Source of the DNA: Bacteroidota bacterium
Lineage (GTDB): Bacteria > Bacteroidota > Ignavibacteria > Ignavibacteriales > Melioribacteraceae
Length of the DNA: 13,360 nt
Direction: 5' to 3'
NCBI GenBank assembly: GCA_023453125.1
Contig: JAEXUB010000042.1
Span: 1 to 13,360, forward strand
The notes beneath the pieces are model-generated. The model was not told where the DNA came from. It saw nothing but the letters and a program-made list of their open reading frames with translations, and did no database searches. This document shows, in pieces, positions 6,567-12,643 of the stretch; position 1 is the first letter of the stretch, and each line of letters begins with the position of its first letter. Both the position numbers and the translations under genes were made by a program.

Positions 6567-7594
6567 GAAAATCCGCCAATACAGATCCTTCGGTTAACGA
6601 TGAGGAGAAAAAAATCGAGCAGTCGCTGCGCCCTCTCTCATTCGGCGATTTTATAGGACAGAAAAAGATTACCGATAACCTTAAAGTGTTTATCGGAGCT
6701 GCAAAGAAAAGAAAGCAGAGCCTCGACCATGTGCTTTTAACTGGCCCTCCCGGACTGGGTAAGACTACTCTGGCGAATATAATTGCGAATGAAATGGGGG
6801 TAAAGATTAAAGTAACATCCGGTCCCGTTTTGGAAAAACCGGGGGACCTCGCGGGCATTCTTACCAATTTGGAAGAAAATTCTGTCCTATTTATTGATGA
6901 AATTCACAGGCTCAGTCCGGTTGTTGAAGAGTATCTTTATTCGGCAATGGAAGATTACAAACTTGATATTGTAATAGACAGCGGGCCAAACGCAAGAACA
7001 GTTCAGATCAAACTGCCCCAGTACACTCTTGTAGGCGCAACAACGAGGGCAGGATTATTAACGGCCCCGTTAAGAGACCGTTTCGGCATCAAGTTCAGGC
7101 TCGATTATTATGAGAGTCCCCTACTGAGCGGAATAATAAAACGTTCAGCGCATCTTCTCAATATCGATATGTCTGAAACGGCATCTGAGGAATTATCCAA
7201 GCGTTCCCGCGGAACCCCGCGAATTGCAAACAGGCTTCTGCGCCGCACGCGCGATTTTGCGGATTATGAAAACAAAAACAGCATTGATCTTGACATTGCG
7301 CGCAAGGCTTTAACCGCTCTCGAGGTTGATGAATTCGGGCTTGATGAAATGGATAAAGAAATAATTCTTACCATTATTGAAAAATTCAACGGGGGACCGG
7401 TAGGACTGAACACATTATCCGTTGCAGTTAATGAAGATGCGGGGACTATTGAAGAAGTTTATGAGCCTTTCCTGATTCAGCAGGGATTCATTCAAAGAAC
7501 TCCGAGGGGAAGGGAAGCCACTGAAGCTGCATATAAAAGATTCGGACGTTCCAAGAACAAAACAGCAATTGATAAAACATTATTTGACGGCTGA
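6563..7594 (+). CDS. ruvB: Holliday junction branch-migration DNA helicase RuvB
   Basis: RuvB is the AAA+ motor that, as hexamers on RuvA, drives branch migration of Holliday junctions in recombination and repair. The 343-residue length is normal. Visible motifs are Walker A GPPGLGKTT at residues 61-69, Walker B FIDEIHR near 112-118, sensor 1 VGATTRAG, the arginine-finger region LRDRFGI, and sensor 2 RGTPRIANRLLRR. The C-terminal winged-helix DNA-binding domain includes GGPVGLNTLSVAVNEDAGTIEEVYEPFLIQ, ending in IQRTPRGREAT. The N-terminal LRPLSFGDFIGQ is also typical. No ruvA or ruvC accompanies it here. It shares a 4-nt overlap with the upstream acyltransferase-like gene, and kdsA starts 1 nt after its stop, so a repair enzyme is embedded in an LPS operon. 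The start is the overlapping ATG. Confidence 0.98.
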   Translation: MRKSANTDPSVNDEEKKIEQSLRPLSFGDFIGQKKITDNLKVFIGAAKKRKQSLDHVLLTGPPGLGKTTLANIIANEMGVKIKVTSGPVLEKPGDLAGILTNLEENSVLFIDEIHRLSPVVEEYLYSAMEDYKLDIVIDSGPNARTVQIKLPQYTLVGATTRAGLLTAPLRDRFGIKFRLDYYESPLLSGIIKRSAHLLNIDMSETASEELSKRSRGTPRIANRLLRRTRDFADYENKNSIDLDIARKALTALEVDEFGLDEMDKEIILTIIEKFNGGPVGLNTLSVAVNEDAGTIEEVYEPFLIQQGFIQRTPRGREATEAAYKRFGRSKNKTAIDKTLFDG

Positions 7595-7595
7595 T

Positions 7596-8414
7596 ATGAT
7601 AAAAATTAATAACATCAAAATAGGGGATAATAATCCCCTGGTACTTTTTGCCGGCCCCTGCGTTGTTGAAAGCAGGGAAACTGCATTTGGCACGGCAGCT
7701 GAAATTAAAAAAATAACCGGTGAGCTCGGAATTCCCTTCGTGTACAAATCGAGCTATAAGAAAGCTAACAGGACAAGCGTTAATTCATTCTCGGGAATGG
7801 GGGATGAGGAAGCTCTTGCAATTCTTGCTGCAATAAAAAAAGAGCTTGGAGTTCCTATTCTTACCGATGTTCATACCGAAGCGGAATGTGAAGCTGCCGC
7901 CGGCGTTGCAGATATTCTTCAGATACCCGCTTTCCTGTGCAGGCAGACAGAACTCCTTGTCGCAGCCGGCAAAACGGGGAAAATAATTAATATTAAGAAA
8001 GGGCAGTTTCTTGCCCCGGGCGATATGAAACACGCGGCCGCGAAGGTTAAGTCCACCGGAAATAATAATATACTCTTTACAGAAAGGGGTTCAACATTCG
8101 GGTATAACAATCTTGTTGTTGATATGAGGTCTCTTGTTATAATGAGGCAGCTCGGATATCCGGTTGTTATGGACGCAACACATTCGGTCCAGATGCCGGG
8201 AACCGGAAATGTAACGGGGGGAGCTCCCGAGTTTATTCCTTATCTTGCCAAAGCCGCGGCGGCAGTTGGAATTGACGCATTATTCCTTGAAGTGCATCCG
8301 GAGCCTGAAAAAGCTTTAAGCGATGCCGCAAGCCAGCTTCCTCTCGGAAAATTGAAAACTCTTCTAAAAGAGATTAAGAAAATTGATGAGCTGATAAAGA
8401 ATGGCACCGACTAA
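7596..8414 (+). CDS. kdsA: 3-deoxy-8-phosphooctulonate synthase (Kdo-8-phosphate synthase)
   Basis: KdsA condenses phosphoenolpyruvate with D-arabinose-5-phosphate to form Kdo-8-phosphate, the committed step of Kdo synthesis in the cytoplasm. From the ATG at 7596 the protein has 272 residues, close to the family norm. Conserved blocks are FAGPCVVES (18-26), YKSSYKKANRTS, TERGSTFGYNNLVVDMRSL, MDATHSVQMPG and FLEVHPEPEKALSDAASQLPL. Cys22 in GPC, with the later His (ATHSVQ), Glu (LEVHPEP) and Asp (LSDA), matches the metal-ligand set of metal-dependent class II enzymes rather than the Asn found in E. coli-type class I (family knowledge; the call is inference). A TTG nine codons upstream in frame lies inside ruvB and is not needed. 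The 3' end overlaps kdsC by 14 nt. Confidence 0.97.
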   Translation: MIKINNIKIGDNNPLVLFAGPCVVESRETAFGTAAEIKKITGELGIPFVYKSSYKKANRTSVNSFSGMGDEEALAILAAIKKELGVPILTDVHTEAECEAAAGVADILQIPAFLCRQTELLVAAGKTGKIINIKKGQFLAPGDMKHAAAKVKSTGNNNILFTERGSTFGYNNLVVDMRSLVIMRQLGYPVVMDATHSVQMPGTGNVTGGAPEFIPYLAKAAAAVGIDALFLEVHPEPEKALSDAASQLPLGKLKTLLKEIKKIDELIKNGTD

Positions 8415-8880
8415 CAACGGGAAAAAGATAAGACTATTTCTGTTTGACCTTGAAGGGGTGCTGGTGCCCAGGAATTTTGAATCCAATTCCCCCCTTCTCC
8501 AGATTCATATTCAGACTATTAAGAAATTTTTTGAAAAGCTTAAGTCCCTGGGCCTTTCTGCGGGAATAGTTACAATGCGTTCCGAAGACGAACTTATAAA
8601 CGAGCTGAGAAAGAATCTTTTGTGCCCTGTAATTACTGCGAGTCTCGATAAAGTTGCCCCGGCAGAAAAACTTCTTGCTGAATTAAACCTTACATTTGAA
8701 AATCTTTTTTACATCGGAGACGATCTTTTTGATGTACCGCTTCTTCAGCGGGCTGCCGTTAGCGCATCCCCGAGCACCGGGCACCGGGAGGCAAAAAGAA
8801 ACGTCGATTTTATTATTGCCTATGCGATTATAGAAGATCTTTTTAATTATATTTTAAAAGAAATTATTGAAAAAAAGTAA
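8401..8880 (+). CDS. kdsC: KdsC-like HAD-superfamily protein (probable Kdo-8-phosphate phosphatase, divergent)
   Basis: Between kdsA and kdsD, this 159-residue HAD protein is the obvious candidate for the phosphatase that turns Kdo-8-phosphate into Kdo. Motif I is FDLEGVLV: D16 is the nucleophile position, but the usual second aspartate is E18. Motif II is the Thr of GIVTMRS, motif III the Lys of SLDKVAPAEKLLAEL, and motif IV YIGDDLFDVPLL. The sequence after motif IV (SASPSTGHREAKRNVDFII) follows the KdsC pattern. The characteristic C-terminal GGxGAxRE tail is missing; the protein ends in a helical EDLFNYILKEIIEKK segment and is shorter than the usual ~170-190 residues. Translation in other frames does not restore the tail. 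It could be a working variant or one with changed specificity. The ATG at 8401 overlaps kdsA by 14 nt. Confidence 0.82.
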   Translation: MAPTNNGKKIRLFLFDLEGVLVPRNFESNSPLLQIHIQTIKKFFEKLKSLGLSAGIVTMRSEDELINELRKNLLCPVITASLDKVAPAEKLLAELNLTFENLFYIGDDLFDVPLLQRAAVSASPSTGHREAKRNVDFIIAYAIIEDLFNYILKEIIEKK

Positions 8881-8897
8881 CCGGGCATTTTCCGGTT
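8879..8897 (+). other. Small hairpin between kdsC and kdsD
   Basis: AACCGG (8879-8884) and CCGGTT (8892-8897) form a 6-bp stem with a 7-nt GCATTTT loop. It overlaps the last bases of the kdsC stop and lies 13 nt before the kdsD ATG. There is no T-run, so it is not a classic terminator. It may affect processing or translation of kdsD, or be chance. Confidence 0.3.
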
Positions 8898-8910
8898 GAG
8901 CGGTATATAT

Positions 8911-9888
8911 ATGACTGATGAACAGATTTTAGGATACGGCAGAAAAGTCGTTCAGATTGAATCTGAAGCTGTTGCCAATTTAATGAACGGCATTAATGAT
9001 GATTTTGTCAATGCCGTTAAAACAATTTATAATTCCCCCGGACGCGTAGTATTTACCGGGATGGGGAAATCGGGAATCATTGCCAGAAAAATTGTAGCAA
9101 CATTGAGTTCCACCGGCACTCCCTCAATTTATCTTCATCCCACAGACGCCCTGCACGGCGATCTTGGTATGGTCCGAAAGGACGATACAGTCGTTATAAT
9201 ATCCAAAAGCGGAAGCACAGAAGAACTGTTTGATCTTATTATTATGCTTAAGCGGATGGGGGTAAAGATTATCGGGATGCTTGCAGTCCCCGATTCAAAG
9301 CTTGCCGGCTTATGCGATATAGTGCTGAATGTTCACGTAAAAGAGGAAGCCTGTCCGCACGATCTGGCGCCTACTTCCTCCACAACGGCTGCTTTAGTTA
9401 TGGGGGATGCCCTTGCAATTGCGCTTCTCGAAATGAGGGGCTTTACTGCGGAGGATTTTGCAATGCTTCATCCGGGAGGGAGCCTCGGCAAAAGGCTGCT
9501 TCTTAAGATATCTGAAATTATGTATAAAGGGAAAGATGTTCCTGCAGTTAAAGCGGATACTTCTTTGAAGGATGCAATCCTCGAAATTACTTCAAAACGG
9601 CTCGGTACCACCTGTGTTGTTGATTACGAAGGAAAATTAATCGGAATTATTACAGACGGCGATTTAAGAAGGCTTCTTGAAAGAACCGAGGATATTAAAA
9701 ATCTGAAAGCATTGGATGTAATGACTAAAAACCCAAAGACAATCCGCGCGGAGCATCTGGCCTCGTACGCGATTCAGATTATGGAAAAATACAGTATTAC
9801 CTCTCTTATAGTAATTGACGAAAACAATGTTCCGGTCGGGCTTGTGCACCTGCACGATCTCGTTAAACTCGGCTTGCAGAGAAAGTGA
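8911..9888 (+). CDS. kdsD: D-arabinose-5-phosphate isomerase (KpsF/GutQ family)
   Basis: KdsD interconverts ribulose-5-phosphate and arabinose-5-phosphate, supplying the KdsA substrate. From the ATG at 8911 the protein has 325 residues, close to the ~328 of E. coli KdsD. The N-terminal SIS sugar-isomerase domain (about 35-175) contains GMGKSGIIARK at 50-60, SKSGSTEE starting at residue 98, and the HDLAPTSSTTAALVMGDALA block. HPGGSLGKR follows, with H187 matching the conserved catalytic-region histidine. A tandem CBS pair occupies about 200-325 (IGIITDGDLRR and PVGLVHLHDLVKLG). An in-frame TTG five codons upstream is possible, but it falls in a hairpin and has no better ribosome site, so I prefer the ATG. 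No clear Shine-Dalgarno is seen for either. The stop overlaps the lptC GTG start (GTGA). Confidence 0.95.
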   Translation: MTDEQILGYGRKVVQIESEAVANLMNGINDDFVNAVKTIYNSPGRVVFTGMGKSGIIARKIVATLSSTGTPSIYLHPTDALHGDLGMVRKDDTVVIISKSGSTEELFDLIIMLKRMGVKIIGMLAVPDSKLAGLCDIVLNVHVKEEACPHDLAPTSSTTAALVMGDALAIALLEMRGFTAEDFAMLHPGGSLGKRLLLKISEIMYKGKDVPAVKADTSLKDAILEITSKRLGTTCVVDYEGKLIGIITDGDLRRLLERTEDIKNLKALDVMTKNPKTIRAEHLASYAIQIMEKYSITSLIVIDENNVPVGLVHLHDLVKLGLQRK

Positions 9889-10448
9889 ACAAAAAATTAT
9901 TAAATACAGCATCTCTCTTCCTAGCCCTCTTTTTATTGAGCGGCTGCACTGAAGAGAAGATTAATCCGGGGGTCGATAAATCCCTCCCCGGCACTGAAAT
10001 GCCTACTCAGGAGAGCTGGAATTCGCAGGCCTATTTTTACGGCGATAACGGGAAACTGAGCGCAATATTATATTCAGACCATATTGTTGACTACCAGGAA
10101 AAGGGACTGATGTTCCTTAAGAAGATGAAAGTGGATTTTTACGATTCGCTCCAGCATATTTCCACCTGGCTTACGGCCGACAGCGGCAAAGTTGACGATA
10201 ACATTAAAAAGATTTTTGCAATCGGCAATGTAATTGCAGTGAACGACAGCGGCACCGTTCTGAAAACCGATGAACTTGTATGGCGGCGTACCGATGAGAA
10301 AATTGTTACCGATAAATTTGTAACTGTAACGTCAAAGAAGGAAGACCTGCAGGGGTACGGGTTCGAGTCGGATCAGCATATAAGGAACTGGGTTATATTC
10401 AAGCCGGTAATTACTACAACCGTTAATGAGGAAAAGAAGAAGAAATGA
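9885..10448 (+). CDS. lptC: LPS export protein LptC, lipoprotein form
   Basis: The 187-residue protein has a lipoprotein signal: basic MNKK, hydrophobic core, and lipobox LSGC with Cys21. The mature part is beta-rich, with YFYGDNGKLSAILYSDHIVDY, LTADSGKVDDNIKKIFAIGNV and VIAVNDSGTVLKTDELVWRRTDEKIVTDKFVTV. These strand repeats match the LptC/OstA-type beta-jellyroll. LptC receives LPS from the inner-membrane LptB2FG transporter and passes it to LptA. E. coli LptC has an uncleaved membrane anchor, whereas this one is predicted to be lipid-anchored, as in several Bacteroidota-group species. It starts with GTG overlapping the kdsD stop, and its own stop overlaps the next ATG (ATGA). Sequence identity across LptC families is low, so identification rests on fold-like pattern plus neighbours lptA-like and lptB. 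Confidence 0.88.
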   Translation: MNKKLLNTASLFLALFLLSGCTEEKINPGVDKSLPGTEMPTQESWNSQAYFYGDNGKLSAILYSDHIVDYQEKGLMFLKKMKVDFYDSLQHISTWLTADSGKVDDNIKKIFAIGNVIAVNDSGTVLKTDELVWRRTDEKIVTDKFVTVTSKKEDLQGYGFESDQHIRNWVIFKPVITTTVNEEKKKK

Positions 10449-11821
10449 TTTTTCCTTTTAATAAATATGTTCCTCTTTTTCTGCTTCTGCTCCTGGCCGG
10501 ATTCGCAGATTCGTTTGCACAGAATAATAAAATGCAGATTACAGGAGACAGCCTTAAACAGATTGAGGAAAACGGGCAGCGATACCGGGAAGTTATTGGA
10601 AGCGTTATTATAACTCAGGGAAACCTTAAGATTAATTGCGATAAGGCAATTCATTATTTCGAGAAAGGGGAAGCCGAGCTTATAGGCAACGTAACCGCCG
10701 TTCAGGATACTATTACAATTAAAACTCCGCGAGGCTATTATTACGAAGAGACCAGAACTACATTCTCGGAGTGGGGAATAGAATTAAACGACAGCCATTA
10801 TACACTTAAGGCAAAAAAGGGATATTATTACTTTAACGAAAAGAAAGCCGACTTTACGGATGATGTAAGCCTTACCGACAGGAATTCGGTTATGAAGGCA
10901 AAAAACCTATCCTATTTCAGGGAGGATAATAAGGCTGTGGCTGTTGGAAGCGTAATGATTGCAGATACTTCTTCAGTGATTTTTGCAGACAGCCTTGAGC
11001 ATTTCCGCGAGAAGAAGGTATCGCACGGTTTCAGGAATGTTAAAATTTTTAATCCGAAGAACAGGACAGTCATCCTGTCGCAGGAATTCAGGAATATTGA
11101 TTCAACCGGATATGCTTCAATTACCGGGAAGCCTCTCTTTGTGCAGGTTGATACTACCGCAGAGGGAAAGCAGGATACCCTCTACATTTCGGCAAGGACA
11201 ATGGAAGCCTATCAGGACAGCACGGACCGCTTTGTGGCGACCGATTCAGTTAAGATGTTCCGGAGTAATTTTGCCGCGCTAAATAATCTGACTACAATGT
11301 ACCGCAAAGAAGATAAGATTTTTACCTACAGGCTCGAGAATGACGTTAATCCCCCGGTAATCTGGTATGAGGATTCGCAGATGTCCGGCGACTCGATTAC
11401 TTTGGGAATGAAAGAGAAAAAACTGAATCTTATAGAAGTTTTGCAGAATGCCTTTATGCTTTCCCTTAATGAGGGACAGCAGTACAGGTACGACCAGATG
11501 TCGGGGCGCCAAATCTTAATGCATTTTGCAGATGGTGAAATCAACAGGATTGATGTAGAGGGGGCGCTGTTGAGCATCTATTACCTTTATGAGGAAAAAG
11601 AGCCCAACGGACTGGTAAAAGCCAGTTCCGAAAGGGGAAAGATGTTCTTTAAGGAAAAAAAGATTGACGATGTAAAATTGTACGGCTCGGTTGTAAGCGA
11701 ATATCATCCGGAAAATGTTATTTTAGGAAAGGAAAAAGATTTTACTCTCCCCGGTTTATCGTTTATCCGGGCAAACCGGCAAGAGAGGAATTCCTTTCGG
11801 ATAAAGTTAAAGAAGCATTAA
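10445..11821 (+). CDS. lptA: Large OstA/LptA-like periplasmic LPS-transport protein
   Basis: The 458-residue protein has a cleavable signal peptide (hydrophobic core about residues 9-20, likely cut after SFA). The first half is a run of OstA-type beta-strand repeats: GDSLKQIEENGQRYREVIGS, VIITQGNLKINCDKAIHYFE, GEAELIGNVTAVQDTITIKT, and again KADFTDDVSLTDRNSVMKAK and NKAVAVGSVMIADTSSVIFA. Each has the pattern of one strand marking a named segment and the next describing its conversion, typical of the LptA/LptD N-terminal jellyroll. LptA bridges LptC and the outer-membrane LptD. E. coli LptA has only ~185 residues, so this protein is about 2.5 times longer and may hold two or more jellyrolls. 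The C-terminal ~60 residues (ending RNSFRIKLKKH) are basic. It overlaps lptC by 4 nt. lptB starts 30 nt downstream. Confidence 0.85.
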   Translation: MIFPFNKYVPLFLLLLLAGFADSFAQNNKMQITGDSLKQIEENGQRYREVIGSVIITQGNLKINCDKAIHYFEKGEAELIGNVTAVQDTITIKTPRGYYYEETRTTFSEWGIELNDSHYTLKAKKGYYYFNEKKADFTDDVSLTDRNSVMKAKNLSYFREDNKAVAVGSVMIADTSSVIFADSLEHFREKKVSHGFRNVKIFNPKNRTVILSQEFRNIDSTGYASITGKPLFVQVDTTAEGKQDTLYISARTMEAYQDSTDRFVATDSVKMFRSNFAALNNLTTMYRKEDKIFTYRLENDVNPPVIWYEDSQMSGDSITLGMKEKKLNLIEVLQNAFMLSLNEGQQYRYDQMSGRQILMHFADGEINRIDVEGALLSIYYLYEEKEPNGLVKASSERGKMFFKEKKIDDVKLYGSVVSEYHPENVILGKEKDFTLPGLSFIRANRQERNSFRIKLKKH

Positions 11822-11851
11822 AACTACTTGATGAAATAATTATAAATAAAG

Positions 11852-12598
11852 ATGGAAAATATCCTAACCTTAAGAAGTGAAAACCTGAAGAAAGTTTATA
11901 AGAAGCGTGCGGTTGTAAACCACGTTTCGGTTAATGTTAAACAGGGGGAAGTTGTAGGGCTTTTAGGTCCCAACGGAGCCGGAAAGACAACTACATTCTA
12001 TATGATAGTCGGGATGATTTCCCCCGACGAGGGAAAGGTATTCCTTGAAGATAAGGATATATCATCCGAGCCGATGTACAAGAGGGCCAAGATGGGAATA
12101 GGATATCTTCCGCAGGAGGCTTCGGTTTTCAGACGCCTTAGCGTTGAAGATAATATTATGGCAATTCTCCAGATGATGAAAATGACCGATAAGGAGAGGA
12201 AGGATAAAATGGATTCCCTCCTCGAAGAACTATCAATTTCGCATCTAAGGAAGAGCAAGGGATTTCAGCTTAGCGGCGGCGAAAGAAGAAGGACGGAAAT
12301 TGCGCGCGCCCTTGCAAGCAATCCAAGCTTTATACTTCTTGATGAGCCATTTGCTGGCGTAGACCCGATTGCCGTTGAGGATATTATGGCTATTGTACAT
12401 AATCTTAAGCATAAGGGAATCGGGATCCTGATTACAGACCATAATGTTCACGAGACCCTCAGCATAGTTGACCGGGCATACATTCTGATTAATGGAGTAA
12501 TATTCAAAGACGGCACTGCTCACGACCTTGCAGAGGATCAGGATGTACGCAAACTTTATCTAGGCGAAAAATTCAAGCTGGAAAGATATACGGATTAG
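11852..12598 (+). CDS. lptB: LPS export ABC transporter ATP-binding protein LptB
   Basis: LptB is the cytoplasmic ATPase of the LptB2FG transporter that extracts LPS from the inner membrane. The 248-residue length matches the family (~240). Motifs are Walker A GPNGAGKTT at 39-47, the LptB-typical Q-loop region YLPQEASVFRRLSVEDNI, signature LSGGERRRTEIARALA near 140-155, Walker B FILLDEPFAGVDP, and the switch histidine in ITDHNVHETL. QEASVFRRL and DEPFAGVDPIAV set LptB apart from generic branched-chain amino-acid ABC ATPases. The partner permeases LptF and LptG are not in the window. It lies 30 nt after the lptA-like gene without a strong Shine-Dalgarno and is the last gene of the operon before a hairpin terminator. 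Confidence 0.97.
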   Translation: MENILTLRSENLKKVYKKRAVVNHVSVNVKQGEVVGLLGPNGAGKTTTFYMIVGMISPDEGKVFLEDKDISSEPMYKRAKMGIGYLPQEASVFRRLSVEDNIMAILQMMKMTDKERKDKMDSLLEELSISHLRKSKGFQLSGGERRRTEIARALASNPSFILLDEPFAGVDPIAVEDIMAIVHNLKHKGIGILITDHNVHETLSIVDRAYILINGVIFKDGTAHDLAEDQDVRKLYLGEKFKLERYTD

Positions 12599-12605
12599 TT
12601 TTTAA

Positions 12606-12636
12606 AGAATCCCTCTCCTGTGCGGAGAGGGATTTT
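12606..12636. terminator. Bidirectional hairpin terminator between lptB and the convergent aldehyde dehydrogenase gene
   Basis: A perfect 11-bp stem (AATCCCTCTCC at 12608-12618 with GGAGAGGGATT at 12624-12634) closes a 5-nt TGTGC loop, and one G-U plus one A-U pair can extend it. Short T-rich stretches follow on both strands (ATTTTA on plus; TTCTTT leading on from the stem on minus). It lies 9 nt after the lptB stop and about 10 nt after the stop of the convergent gene, so it probably ends both transcripts. Confidence 0.8.
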
Positions 12637-12643
12637 AGAGATG

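Noticed and set aside
7569..7595. Upstream TTG start for kdsA
   Set aside because: It would add nine residues inside ruvB without conserved content; the ATG at 7596 gives the usual N-terminus and length.
8896..8910. Upstream TTG start for kdsD
   Set aside because: It lies within a small hairpin with no better ribosome site; the ATG at 8911 gives the normal family length. It cannot be fully excluded.
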